Source: Bacillota bacterium
GTDB taxonomy: Bacteria; Bacillota; DSM-12270; Thermacetogeniales; Thermacetogeniaceae
DNA length: 64,000 nt
Assembly (NCBI GenBank): GCA_029907475.1
Contig: JARYLU010000001.1
Location: 124,001-188,000 of the forward strand
Reading direction: 5' to 3'
The notes beneath the pieces are model-generated. The model had not been told where the DNA came from, ran no database searches, and saw only the letters and a list, made by a program, of their open reading frames with translations. A program made the position numbers and the translations under genes. Shown piece by piece: positions 1 to 8,516 of the stretch (position 1 is the stretch's first letter; each line of letters opens with the position of its first letter).

Positions 1-2
1 AA

Positions 3-617
3 TTAAGGCAGGAAATTTGCTGCTTAATATCGAAACACCGACCCGAGAAAGCAGGGCAGATCGAAAAAATTAATGGATACCTCAGCGATTATCCCCATAT
101 TTATAAGGATTTTCTTCAAAAGGAGCAGGCCTTACCTATCCCGCAAGGAATGTTATCAGAAGAAAACGAACTCCTGAATTTCGTTGTTTACCAGACCATG
201 CGGCCTTTTCTACAAAAATTCGCTTCTCAAACTCATTCTTTCATACAAGCCGACAGGTGGTTGCGGGATTACTGTCCTGTTTGTGGCGAAAAACCTACCT
301 TCTCTTACCTGCGACGGGAGGATGGAAAGCGGGTTCTGGTATGTCCCCTTTGTGCTACTGAGTGGAATTATCGCTACCTTGTTTGTACCTGGTGCGGTAA
401 TCAGGAGCATCAAAGTCTAAAATTTTTTGAAGTAATTGATGTGACAGGTTATGAGGTGTATGTGTGCGAAAAGTGCCGGGGTTATTTAAAGACTTTTAAT
501 GAGAAGAAAGGAACGAATCATGATGATTGGCTCCTGGAGGATATTAAAACTTTAATGCTGGATATGATCGCTTTTCGAGAAGGATTTACGCGTCCCGGGG
601 GGAAAATACTTCAATAG
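3..617 (+). CDS. fdhE: FdhE-like formate dehydrogenase accessory protein (5' end outside window)
   Basis: The reading frame is open to the left edge, so only the C-terminal 204 residues are present; FdhE proteins are usually near 300 residues. Four CxxC-type pairs are visible (CPVCGEKP, CPLCATEW, CTWCGNQE, CEKCRGYL), the rubredoxin-like zinc/iron-binding pattern of FdhE. FdhE helps mature or export formate dehydrogenase by acting on its sulfurated molybdenum/tungsten cofactor site. A formate dehydrogenase may lie just upstream; formate is the first intermediate of the methyl branch of the acetyl-CoA pathway encoded at 11-26 kb. The assignment rests on the cysteine pattern and length; the true start is not visible. 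Confidence 0.8.
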   Translation, partial: LRQEICCLISKHRPEKAGQIEKINGYLSDYPHIYKDFLQKEQALPIPQGMLSEENELLNFVVYQTMRPFLQKFASQTHSFIQADRWLRDYCPVCGEKPTFSYLRREDGKRVLVCPLCATEWNYRYLVCTWCGNQEHQSLKFFEVIDVTGYEVYVCEKCRGYLKTFNEKKGTNHDDWLLEDIKTLMLDMIAFREGFTRPGGKILQ

Positions 618-660
618 TAGTTTTACAACCGGGAGAGACTCCCGAGAGCGAGGCGCATTT

Positions 661-1308
661 ATGGAACAGGTGAACCTCTATCCCGTTTGCTTGAAGTTAG
701 AGGGGCAAAGGTGCCTGGTGGTTGGGGGGGGCAAGGTTGCCCAGCGAAAAGTAGGGGGATTAAAAGAGTGTGGGGCGTTGATATTTTTAGTAAGCCCCGA
801 AATAACCCCGAAACTGGCCCAGGCTGCCGGCAGGGGGGAGTTTCAATACTTCCGCCGCGGTTTTGAGGCGTGTGATCTTGAGGGAATGCGCGTGGTAATC
901 GCTGCTACCGATAACAAGGCATTAAATGAACAAATTGCAAGGATGTGTGAGGAACGGGGTATTCTTGTTAATGTTGCGGATAACCCGGCTTTAAGCACTT
1001 TTTTTGTGCCTGCGCATTTTCACCGGGGCCCCCTTTGTATTAGCGTTTCTACAGGGGGGAGGAGCCCTCTCCTGGCGCGCCGCATCCGGGAATTTTTACA
1101 GTCTGAAATCGGTCCTGAGTTTGGCGATCTCGCTCTTCTCCTGGGTACGTTGAGAGAACGAACGCAAACAAGCATTCCCGACCAATTTCGGCGTCAGAAA
1201 ATTTTTGAAAAAATTTTAACAGAAGACTTCGTTCGGTTGCTAAAAACAGGCAATAAAGACTTGTTAAAGGAGCAGGTGGAGGCATGTTTGTCGTTGCCGT
1301 TGGAATGA
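661..1308 (+). CDS. Precorrin-2 dehydrogenase / sirohydrochlorin ferrochelatase (Met8/CysG N-terminal type)
   Basis: Product of 215 residues. The N-terminal Rossmann segment carries VVGGGKVAQRKV, the NAD-binding motif of the Met8/CysG-N/SirC family, and the middle has NVADNPALSTFFVPA followed by ISVSTGGRSPLLARRIRE, both typical of this family. It oxidises precorrin-2 to sirohydrochlorin and may insert iron to give siroheme. It is the first gene of the tetrapyrrole operon; its end overlaps the hemA start by 25 bases, pointing to coupled translation. The start ATG has only a weak purine tract upstream. Together with hemA, hemC and hemB it could feed siroheme and cobalamin, the latter needed by the corrinoid protein AcsCD. 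Confidence 0.88.
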   Translation: MEQVNLYPVCLKLEGQRCLVVGGGKVAQRKVGGLKECGALIFLVSPEITPKLAQAAGRGEFQYFRRGFEACDLEGMRVVIAATDNKALNEQIARMCEERGILVNVADNPALSTFFVPAHFHRGPLCISVSTGGRSPLLARRIREFLQSEIGPEFGDLALLLGTLRERTQTSIPDQFRRQKIFEKILTEDFVRLLKTGNKDLLKEQVEACLSLPLE

Positions 1309-2606
1309 ATCACCGGACAGCCCCTGTAGAAGTGCGAGAAAAATTTGCTTTTGGAAAAACAGGTCTGATTTCGGTACTGCGCGAAGTTAAGGAATTACCC
1401 CCGGTACAAGGCTGTGTAGTTCTTTCTACCTGTAATCGCACAGAAATTTATGCTGCTGTAACCCAAGTACAAGAGGGGCAAAAAATTCTGGAGGACTATC
1501 TTCAAAGCAAGGCCCAGCTGCCCGAGCAGGATGGAGCCAAGTATTTCCAAAACTGGACCTGTTACGAGGCCATCAGTCACTTGTTCCGCGTTGCAGCAGG
1601 TCTTGATTCGATGATTCTCGGCGAAACAGAAATTCTGGGGCAGGTCCGCGGGGCCTACGAACTGGCTTGCCGGTTAAAGGTCGGGAATAACGTTATTAAC
1701 ACTCTCTTTCAGGAAGCGATTAAAATTGGAAAACGTGTTCGTACCGTCACCGGAATTGATCAACACCCTGCTTCGGTTAGTTACGCTGCGGTGGAATTGG
1801 TCAAGCAAACGTTTGGTAATTTGGGAGGATGTACCGTACTCATTATCGGCGCAGGAGAAATGGGTGAACTTACATTAAAGCACCTGGTGGCGCAGGGAGT
1901 CAGTACCATCCTGGTTTCGAACCGCTCTTATGATCGGGCGGAAGCCCTGGCACGGTTGTACGGCGGGGAAGCGATCCGGTACGACCTGCTTTTCTCCCAA
2001 CTGGAGCGGACAGATATTGTCATTAGTTGTACAGCGGCACCCCATTTTGTGATTTCCGGCGCCCAAGTTCACCAGGCTGTAGCAGCAAAAAAAGGACGCC
2101 CCCTTTTTTTGCTTGATATTGCTGTCCCCCGGGATATAGAACCCACAGCAGGACAAATTCCAGGTGTAATTCTTTATGACATCGATGACCTTGAACATGT
2201 CGTGCTTGAATATATGGAGGAACGTAAGAAGGCTGCGGTAGTGGCGGAAAAAATGATTAGCGAGGCTGTGACTGAGTTTCTCAAGTGGCTCAGCACGTTA
2301 TCGGTAGTTCCAACAATTAGAGTTCTTCAGGAAAAGGGAGAAGAGATCAAAGAGGCGGAGTTGAGGCGGTATTTAAGACGTTTAGGAAAGCTGGACCCGC
2401 GTTCCGAAAAAATAATCCGGGGTTTGGCAAACTCTATAATAAATAAACTCCTGCATACACCAATTATCCGCTTAAAAGAATATGCCTGCAAACACGAGGG
2501 TCATTTATACAGCCAAATCTTAGAAAATTTATTTGACTTGAAAGTACAAAGCGGGGATTCCGAAGTGTTCCCATCGGAAGTTCGAAGCTGCGAGGGATCA
2601 AGGTGA
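1284..2606 (+). CDS. hemA: Glutamyl-tRNA reductase
   Basis: Product of 440 residues, normal for the family. Visible motifs: AVGMNHRTAPVEVRE at the N-terminus, the catalytic cysteine in LSTCNRTEIYA, GLDSMILGETEILGQV, and the NADPH-binding GAGEMGELTLKHL followed by SNRSYDRA. The C-terminal dimerisation region ends in helical sequence. It reduces glutamate on tRNA-Glu to glutamate-1-semialdehyde, the committed step of the C5 route to 5-aminolevulinate. The ATG lies within the preceding gene, preceded by AAGGAGCAGGTGGAGG, a good ribosome site. The aminomutase hemL, which makes the next step, is not in this window. Confidence 0.97.
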   Translation: MFVVAVGMNHRTAPVEVREKFAFGKTGLISVLREVKELPPVQGCVVLSTCNRTEIYAAVTQVQEGQKILEDYLQSKAQLPEQDGAKYFQNWTCYEAISHLFRVAAGLDSMILGETEILGQVRGAYELACRLKVGNNVINTLFQEAIKIGKRVRTVTGIDQHPASVSYAAVELVKQTFGNLGGCTVLIIGAGEMGELTLKHLVAQGVSTILVSNRSYDRAEALARLYGGEAIRYDLLFSQLERTDIVISCTAAPHFVISGAQVHQAVAAKKGRPLFLLDIAVPRDIEPTAGQIPGVILYDIDDLEHVVLEYMEERKKAAVVAEKMISEAVTEFLKWLSTLSVVPTIRVLQEKGEEIKEAELRRYLRRLGKLDPRSEKIIRGLANSIINKLLHTPIIRLKEYACKHEGHLYSQILENLFDLKVQSGDSEVFPSEVRSCEGSR

Positions 2607-3523
2607 GGCAGAAGCTGCGGGTAGGGACGCGGGGAAGCTTCCTGGCAAGGCGGCAAACAGCCTGGGTGACCGCAAAAATTAAAGAACAACACCCTCATTT
2701 GGATATTGAGCAGGTCCTTATTTCGACAAGGGGAGATTTGACTACCGAACCCCTCCCCCGGGTTGGAGAGAAGGGGCTGTTCACGCGAGAATTGGAACGG
2801 GCACTTGTAAATGAGGAGATAGATTTTGCCGTTCACAGCCTGAAAGACCTCCCTGTTGAATTGTTGCCGGGTCTTACCATAGGCGCAGTCCCCCGTCGTG
2901 CAAATCCCCTCGATGCGCTGGTTACAAGAGAGATATCCGATCTCACGCGTTTACCTTGGGGAGCCAGGGTGGGAACAAGCAGCCTGCGCCGGGCTGCCCA
3001 ACTTCGATATCTTCGTCCCGATATAATCGTGATGGATCTCAGAGGAAATCTTGATACAAGGCTCCGCAAGTTAGAACGGGGTTTTGTAGATGCCCTTATT
3101 TTGGCGGCTGCAGGTCTGGAAAGAATCGGGTGGGAAGCTCAAAATATTATCTCAATCACCCCCGAAATCTGCCTTCCTGCCCCCGGCCAGGGAGCGCTCG
3201 CTGTTGAGATCAGAGAAGATGATCAGTACATGAAGGAAATCTGCCTGAATTCTCTGGAAGATACCTCAACCCGGCAGGCAGTAACCGCGGAACGCGCGTT
3301 TCTGAATGCCTTAGGGGGGGGATGTCAAATTCCTGTAGGGGCGCTGGCTTTAGTCCAGGAAGACTGTCTTTGGCTGCGGGGAATCGTTCTTCAGCAGGAT
3401 GGAAAAAGAATGCTACGCGGCGAGATTCGTGGGATTCCGGAAGAGCCCTTTTCGGTTGGCAATGCTCTCGCGCAGAGTCTGCTAGAAAAAGGTGCCCACG
3501 AAATTTTAGCAGGTGGATTATAA
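2603..3523 (+). CDS. hemC: Hydroxymethylbilane synthase (porphobilinogen deaminase)
   Basis: Product of 306 residues. Starts at a GTG that overlaps the hemA stop by 4 bases. Signature motifs: GTRGSFLARRQT, FAVHSLKDLP, GTSSLRRAAQLR, DLRGNLDTRLRKL, APGQGALAVEIR, and the dipyrromethane cofactor cysteine in NALGGGCQIPVGA. It polymerises four porphobilinogens into hydroxymethylbilane. In most Clostridia the next gene would be hemD, alone or fused to a uroporphyrinogen methyltransferase; here hemB follows after 50 bases, so uroporphyrinogen-III synthase must be encoded elsewhere. Confidence 0.97.
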   Translation: MRQKLRVGTRGSFLARRQTAWVTAKIKEQHPHLDIEQVLISTRGDLTTEPLPRVGEKGLFTRELERALVNEEIDFAVHSLKDLPVELLPGLTIGAVPRRANPLDALVTREISDLTRLPWGARVGTSSLRRAAQLRYLRPDIIVMDLRGNLDTRLRKLERGFVDALILAAAGLERIGWEAQNIISITPEICLPAPGQGALAVEIREDDQYMKEICLNSLEDTSTRQAVTAERAFLNALGGGCQIPVGALALVQEDCLWLRGIVLQQDGKRMLRGEIRGIPEEPFSVGNALAQSLLEKGAHEILAGGL

Positions 3524-3573
3524 AAGGTTCAGCCTACCGCGTTTTTTGATTAACGAGGGGAGGAAGAATTTCG

Positions 3574-4551
3574 GTGTACTATCCTCAGTTGCGCTTACGC
3601 CGGCTGCGTGAAAGCCCGGCTTTACGAGAACTGGTACAAGAGACGAGGCTTACTATACAGGACTTAATTTATCCTCTTTTTGTTCGGCCGGGGAAGGAAC
3701 GCAAGGATCCAATCCTGTCTCTGCCCGGTGTTTTTCGCTTTTCCCCTGATTTACTTTTACAAGAGGTGGCAGCAGCACGCGAACTTGGAATTCTAGCTGT
3801 CCTGCTTTTTGGTTTCGCGGAGGTTAAGGATGAAGCAGGGACCGGGGGTTATGACGAACAGGGGGTGGTTCAGGAAGCGGTTCGGTTGTTAAAAATACAT
3901 TACCCAGAGCTTACTGTAATTACCGATGTTTGCCTGTGCGGTTATACAAGCCACGGCCATTGCGGAGTCGTTAGGGATCAGAAAATTGCTAATGACGAAA
4001 CACTGCCTCTGTTGGCTCAAGTTGCACTTTCTCATGCCCGTGCCGGGGCTGATATCGTGGCACCTTCGGATATGATGGATGGGCGGGTCAAAGCAATTCG
4101 CGAAAAATTAGACTATCATGGCTTTTCTCACGTTCTGATCCTCTCCTATGCAGCCAAGTTTGCATCATCTTTTTACGGGCCCTTCAGGGAAGCGGCTGGT
4201 TCTGCGCCGGCTTTCGGGGACCGGCGTTCTTATCAAATGAACCCGGCAAACCGGAGAGAGGCTTTGCAGGAAGTTTTGTTGGATTTAGCCGAGGGAGCGG
4301 ACATGGTCATGGTAAAACCGGCTTTGGCCTATCTCGATATTCTCCGGGAGGTCCGCGAGCGTGTTCTGTGCCCTCTTGTTGCTTACAACGTAAGTGGGGA
4401 ATATTCCTTAATCAAGGCTGCAGCGGCCCAGGGGTGGATTGATGAAAAAAGTGCGGTGCTTGAGATTCTCACGGGAATCAAGCGAGCGGGTGCGGATTTA
4501 ATTATCACTTATTATGCTAAAGATGTGGCCCGCTGGTTGCGCGAGGGATAA
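3574..4551 (+). CDS. hemB: Delta-aminolevulinic acid dehydratase (porphobilinogen synthase)
   Basis: Product of 325 residues, standard length. GTG start at 3574 preceded by GGGGAGGAAG. The metal-binding region [14 protein letters not shown] has the three cysteines of zinc-type enzymes; the two Schiff-base lysines are in [15 protein letters not shown] and [11 protein letters not shown]; the family signature around [16 protein letters not shown] is intact. It condenses two 5-aminolevulinates into porphobilinogen. It precedes cheR by only 7 bases, so the two are likely translated from the same message. Confidence 0.97.
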   Translation: MYYPQLRLRRLRESPALRELVQETRLTIQDLIYPLFVRPGKERKDPILSLPGVFRFSPDLLLQEVAAARELGILAVLLFGFAEVKDEAGTGGYDEQGVVQEAVRLLKIHYPELTVITDVCLCGYTSHGHCGVVRDQKIANDETLPLLAQVALSHARAGADIVAPSDMMDGRVKAIREKLDYHGFSHVLILSYAAKFASSFYGPFREAAGSAPAFGDRRSYQMNPANRREALQEVLLDLAEGADMVMVKPALAYLDILREVRERVLCPLVAYNVSGEYSLIKAAAAQGWIDEKSAVLEILTGIKRAGADLIITYYAKDVARWLREG

Positions 4552-4558
4552 GTGGTGC

Positions 4559-5329
4559 ATGGATTTCGAAGTTTTTATTAGAAAAATTGGAAAATTTACC
4601 GGAATTGATTTAACAAATTATAAACGTCCCCAGATGGAACGTCGCATTAATTCTTTAATGCGGGCGCAGGGATTCGATAATTATCTTGAATATCTTGCTG
4701 CACTAGAAAAAAATCCTGTTCAGTTAGAAAAGTTTTTAAACCACCTGACAATCAATGTTTCCGAATTTTATCGTAACCCTCCCCAGTGGGAGATTTTTAA
4801 AACTCGTATTCTGCCGGAACTGTTAAAAACTAACCCCCGGCTTAAGACCTGGAGCGCCGGTTGCGCCACCGGAGAAGAACCTTATACACTAGCGATAATC
4901 TTACGCGAACATGTGAGTGCTCCCCTCCCCCGGATTTTGGCCACAGATATTGATGAAAAGGCCCTCGCGAAGGCGAAAGCCGGTGTCTATCAGGAAAAAT
5001 CAATTTCTAATATTCCCAAAGCTCAATTGGTTCAGTATTTTTCCCGAGTTGGAGAAACTTATCAGATTAAGGATGAAATTAAAAAACTGGTTAATTTTCA
5101 GCGCCATGACCTCCTCAAAGATCCCTTTGATACTTTTTTTGATTTAATTCTGTGTCGAAATGTAGTCATTTACTTTACCGAGGATGCAAAAGAACTTCTC
5201 TATAAGCGTTTTCGAGATGCTCTACGGCCAGGAGGTGTTCTTTTTACCGGTAGTACGGAACAAATTTTTCAGGCCTCCCAACTGGGACTGGAGGCCATGG
5301 CATCATTTTTCTACAGGAGGGTATCTTAG
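4559..5329 (+). CDS. cheR: CheR-type protein-glutamate methyltransferase
   Basis: Product of 256 residues with the two parts of CheR: a short helical N-terminal domain (about 1-75) and a SAM-dependent methyltransferase domain. Motif I is WSAGCATGEEPYTLA, followed by ATDIDEKALAKAKAG and DLILCRNVVIYFT, then LRPGGVLFTGSTE. It methylates glutamates of chemoreceptors. The ATG at 4559 has GAGGGA 8-13 bases upstream and is preferred over a longer reading that would lie inside hemB. No receptor or other chemotaxis gene is in the window, and its position at the end of a tetrapyrrole operon is unusual. Confidence 0.93.
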   Translation: MDFEVFIRKIGKFTGIDLTNYKRPQMERRINSLMRAQGFDNYLEYLAALEKNPVQLEKFLNHLTINVSEFYRNPPQWEIFKTRILPELLKTNPRLKTWSAGCATGEEPYTLAIILREHVSAPLPRILATDIDEKALAKAKAGVYQEKSISNIPKAQLVQYFSRVGETYQIKDEIKKLVNFQRHDLLKDPFDTFFDLILCRNVVIYFTEDAKELLYKRFRDALRPGGVLFTGSTEQIFQASQLGLEAMASFFYRRVS

Positions 5330-5332
5330 TTA

Positions 5333-5803
5333 TCATATTTTTTCTTGAACGAGGTATGCCTTTGTTTTCTTGATTCCGAATTCCAGGGCGTGGTTATGAC
5401 TGTCCATAAATAGGTCGATTTTCTGGCCCTTAATCGCACCTCCGGTATCCTCCGCAATAAAAGTGCCAATTCCTTCTAAGTGAACAATGCTTCCTAAAGG
5501 AATGAACTGGGGATCAACAGCTATGGTTCGGTTTGCCTGGGCGCGGATACCACTGCTTGTAATTCCGTCACTTTTTCCGCAGCAAAGGGAACACGGACAA
5601 TAGGCCGTAACCTCGACAAAAATCGGCTTGCCTGAACGGCAGTTATCCTGATTAACAAGCCAGGCATATGTTGCCGGCTGTACTTGAATGTCATCTTTTT
5701 GATCTGTTTTATGCAGCGGGTTTGCAAATGCTGCCTGAAAAAGCGCTCAGGAGAAGAAAGCCAAGGTAAATGTTAAAGTCAAAAGAATTTTTCTTAACTT
5801 CAT
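5333..5803 (-). pseudogene. Secreted 3D-domain (YocH/YabE C-terminal type) protein interrupted by an in-frame TGA
   Basis: Reading the minus strand from an ATG at 5803, preceded by a strong AGGAGG site, gives a 156-codon frame with a TGA at codon 19 (5747-5749), inside the hydrophobic part of what would be the signal peptide. After the TGA the frame continues without a break into a secreted mature part with a cysteine-rich TAYCPCSLCCGKSDGITSSG segment and a complete 3D domain whose three aspartates are in IAVDPQF, AEDTGG and DLFMDS. The family acts on cell-wall peptidoglycan, probably as a lytic transglycosylase-like domain. No alternative ATG, GTG or TTG lies between the TGA and the domain. 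It is either a recent nonsense mutation or a recoded/read-through codon. Confidence 0.75.
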
Positions 5804-5928
5804 TAATTTAAAATCCTCCTCCTAGAAAATCTCTATTCTAGTATGGACGAATAATAAAAAAATTATTAATGTAATAATTAGGGAACTACTCCAATTTTTG
5901 GATTATTACCTATTGATAGGTGAGGGTG

Positions 5929-8094
5929 ATGGGTACAGAACCAAAAACCGTTTTTGCCCTGGATACCGGTACCAGGTCGGTCGTGGGACTAGTGTTGGAA
6001 ATTGGCCTTGAATGTTCCAGGGTAATTGCTATCGCCAGGGAAGAACACCAGGGAAGAGCGATGCTGGATGGACAAATTCATGATGTCAACCGGGTAGCCG
6101 ACGTTGTAATCAGGGTAAAACAACAACTTGAAAAAAAATTAGGTTCTTCCCTGCGAAGAGTCGCTGTTGCCGCTGCTGGTAGGGCCCTCATCACAAAGAG
6201 GGAAAAGTTCGAGCACAGTATTTCGCCGTGGGATGAGATTAGAGAGGAAGAGGTACGGAGATTAGAACTGGAGGCTATTCGTGTTGCCGAGCAGTCTTTG
6301 GCTCAGAGTAAAGAAGGAAAAGATAAATATTATTGCGTAGGCTATAGTGTGGTAGGATACTTTTTGGATGGCGAAGTAATTGGCAATCCCGCCGGCCAAA
6401 GGGGAAAACTGCTGGGAATTGATTTAATTGCAACCTTCTTGCCTCAAGTGGTCGTCGATTCTTTGATCGCTGTTTTAGAACGGGCCGGTTTAGAAATAGA
6501 AATCCTGACACTAGAGCCTATTGCAGCCCTGGAATACATCATTCCTCCCACGATGCGCCAGTTGAATCTTGTCCTGGTTGATATTGGGGCCGGCACCTCT
6601 GATATTGCAATTACTGCGGGAGGGAGTGTCACTGCTTTTGCGATGGTTCCGCTTGCTGGGGACGAGGTAACAGAGAAATTGTGCGGTTTATATCTATTAG
6701 ATTTCATGGTTGGAGAAAAGGTAAAACGTAAATTAAGAGAAAAAGAGATTATTACATTCAAAGATATTTTGGGAGTTCAGCATAAGGTTTCCAGCAAGGA
6801 AATTATTGCTTCTTTGAGGGAAACAATTCAGGAAATAGCCCGCCACATCGGCGAAACAATCCTTGAATTGAATCAAGGCCCTCCCCAGGCTGTGCTCTGT
6901 ATCGGAGGGGGGAGTTTAACACCTTGTTTAACGGAGGAATTGGCACTCAGTTTAAGCCTTCCCAAGCAGCGGGTGGCGGTTCGGGGTTCGGAGGGAGTAT
7001 CCAGGCTAGAAGGGTTAACCCGTAATCTGGCAGGCCCTGAAGGAGTAACCCCTTTAGGGATTGCGATAATGGCGGCGCGCCCGCAGGCGCTCAGTCTAAG
7101 CCAGGTTCAAGTGAATGGAAAGAGCGTGAGGTTCTTCCGGGGAGAAAATGCCAATGTGGGTGATGCTCTCCTGGCTGCAGGAATAGGTTTCACAGAATTA
7201 GTCGGACAACCCGGCCTTCCTTTAACGGTTGAAGTTAACGGAAAAATCAGTGTGATTAAAGGAAAAATGGGGCAGCCGGCAGAAATTTTTTTAAATGGAG
7301 TCCCGGCCAGCCTTGATACCGCCCTGACTCCCGATGCGATTATTGAAGTAGGGGAAGCGAAACCAGGGCCGGATGCAACTGCACTGGTTAAAGATGTCTT
7401 GCCCCCTGAGTTACCGACCATTAAGATTTTTTATAACGGGCTTCCTAAAATATTGGGGCCTTTGGTTTTCGTTAATGGTGAACCAGCAACACCAGAAACT
7501 CCCCTTGAAGACCATGCCCGGGTGAGTTGGCGTGCAGTGAGAACGGTATCGGATGCCTTGTCCGGATTAGGTTTTTCCGAATCCCAATTATTACCAAGAA
7601 TTCTGAAATTTACTTTAAACGGCAAACCAAAGGAAATAAGTTATTTTTCTTTTAAAATATATCGAAACCATGAGCTTGCCAAACTTGAAGATGAAATTCT
7701 TGATGGCGATGAACTTGTTTACGACTCTTCTCCCCTCTCATACCAAATTAAACATTTATTGATGCAGGAGAGGGTACATGAGTTTCCCCAAAAGGAGATA
7801 AAAGTATTTGTTAATGGCGAGTGTATTACCTTAACCTTAGGCGTAAGACGCATTTTGAAAAACGGAACTGAGGTTAATCTCGAGGAAGAAGTCAGGGACG
7901 GGGATGACATCAGAGTAGTTCGCGAAACGGTGGAGAACCCGATTTTAGCTGATATTTTTAAATATATTTCTTTCGAGGAAAAACCGTCTCAGGCTGCGGC
8001 GCGACTTGTCATGCTTATCAACGGGCAGGAAGCACAGTTCACGACCCCCTTAAAGCATGGTGATAAAATTCGGATTTACTGGAAAGATGAATGA
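5929..8094 (+). CDS. FtsA/actin-fold ATPase with C-terminal beta-grasp-like repeats
   Basis: Product of 721 residues, nearly twice the length of FtsA (about 400-420). The first roughly 370 residues are FtsA/PilM-like: phosphate 1 motif FALDTGTRSVVGLVLE, a connecting segment, phosphate 2 motif LVDIGAGTSDIAI, and adenosine motif LCIGGGSLTPCL. The remainder contains several units of the pattern VNGxxxxL...L.DGDxIxV (for example near IKVFVNGECITL, GDDIRVV and MLINGQEAQF...GDKIRIYW), resembling small beta-grasp (ThiS-like) folds. A GTG nine bases upstream is possible, but the ATG at 5929 sits five bases after AGGTGA. The role is unknown; a membrane- or polymer-associated cell-morphology function is an inference from the fold. 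Confidence 0.75.
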   Translation: MGTEPKTVFALDTGTRSVVGLVLEIGLECSRVIAIAREEHQGRAMLDGQIHDVNRVADVVIRVKQQLEKKLGSSLRRVAVAAAGRALITKREKFEHSISPWDEIREEEVRRLELEAIRVAEQSLAQSKEGKDKYYCVGYSVVGYFLDGEVIGNPAGQRGKLLGIDLIATFLPQVVVDSLIAVLERAGLEIEILTLEPIAALEYIIPPTMRQLNLVLVDIGAGTSDIAITAGGSVTAFAMVPLAGDEVTEKLCGLYLLDFMVGEKVKRKLREKEIITFKDILGVQHKVSSKEIIASLRETIQEIARHIGETILELNQGPPQAVLCIGGGSLTPCLTEELALSLSLPKQRVAVRGSEGVSRLEGLTRNLAGPEGVTPLGIAIMAARPQALSLSQVQVNGKSVRFFRGENANVGDALLAAGIGFTELVGQPGLPLTVEVNGKISVIKGKMGQPAEIFLNGVPASLDTALTPDAIIEVGEAKPGPDATALVKDVLPPELPTIKIFYNGLPKILGPLVFVNGEPATPETPLEDHARVSWRAVRTVSDALSGLGFSESQLLPRILKFTLNGKPKEISYFSFKIYRNHELAKLEDEILDGDELVYDSSPLSYQIKHLLMQERVHEFPQKEIKVFVNGECITLTLGVRRILKNGTEVNLEEEVRDGDDIRVVRETVENPILADIFKYISFEEKPSQAAARLVMLINGQEAQFTTPLKHGDKIRIYWKDE

Positions 8095-8245
8095 AAGGCA
8101 ATCCGCGCCCGGTCTGTGATTTTTTCAACCGGAAACATTGGTCGCACTATACAGCAGTAGCCGCCGTCGACGGGAAGGTTGACTCCGTTGCCAAAAGAAG
8201 AAGGGTTTTTACAAGGAAGAGGGCGGTCCTGTGGCGGGAGTTGAA

Positions 8246-8279
8246 AAGGCCTCCAGGTTATCAGAGAGGCCTTGATTTT
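8246..8279. terminator. Probable bidirectional terminator
   Basis: Inverted repeat AAGGCCTC (8246-8253) and GAGGCCTT (8266-8273). On the minus strand the stem is followed by TTTT, suiting termination of tRNA-Leu; on the plus strand it is followed by GATTTT, after the FtsA-like gene. Confidence 0.5.
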
Positions 8280-8281
8280 CC

Positions 8282-8369
8282 TGGTGCGGCTGAGAGGATT
8301 TGAACCTCCACGGGAGTAATTCCCACTAGATCCTGAGTCTAGCGCGTCTGCCAGTTCCGCCACAGCCGC
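8282..8369 (-). tRNA. tRNA-Leu (anticodon CAG)
   Basis: A full class II cloverleaf can be read on the minus strand: acceptor GCGGCTG pairs with CAGCCGC, the anticodon stem CTAGA/TCTAG encloses loop CTCAGGA giving anticodon CAG, there is a variable arm of leucine type, a T-arm with GGTTCAAATCC, discriminator A and an encoded CCA. Confidence 0.96.
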
Positions 8370-8446
8370 TTATTCAATTTTTGATAAATGACCATCTTTA
8401 CACTAACACGTTTTGCTCTTAATGTCAAGGCGGCGTGCGATCTGCT

Positions 8447-8475
8447 TTGGTATTTGAAGGACGAAATGCTATAAT
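8447..8475 (+). promoter_or_regulatory. Sigma-A-type promoter upstream of degV
   Basis: TTGGTA at 8447 and TATAAT at 8470 with a 17-base spacer. It lies about 40 bases before the degV start and just downstream (in plus-strand terms) of the divergently transcribed tRNA-Leu. Confidence 0.6.
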
Positions 8476-8516
8476 TTAAACTGACCTGGAACTATTAATT
8501 ATTGAAGGGGTGGATT

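Noticed and set aside
5700-5750. Selenocysteine insertion at the TGA of the 3D-domain gene
   Set aside because: A weak GCAGC/GCTGC inverted repeat lies downstream, but the codon is in the signal-peptide core and no family member is known to have selenocysteine there; nonsense mutation is simpler.
8091-8303. 70-codon plus-strand frame after the FtsA-like gene
   Set aside because: It has no ribosome site of its own, covers the terminator and runs into tRNA-Leu; no family resemblance.
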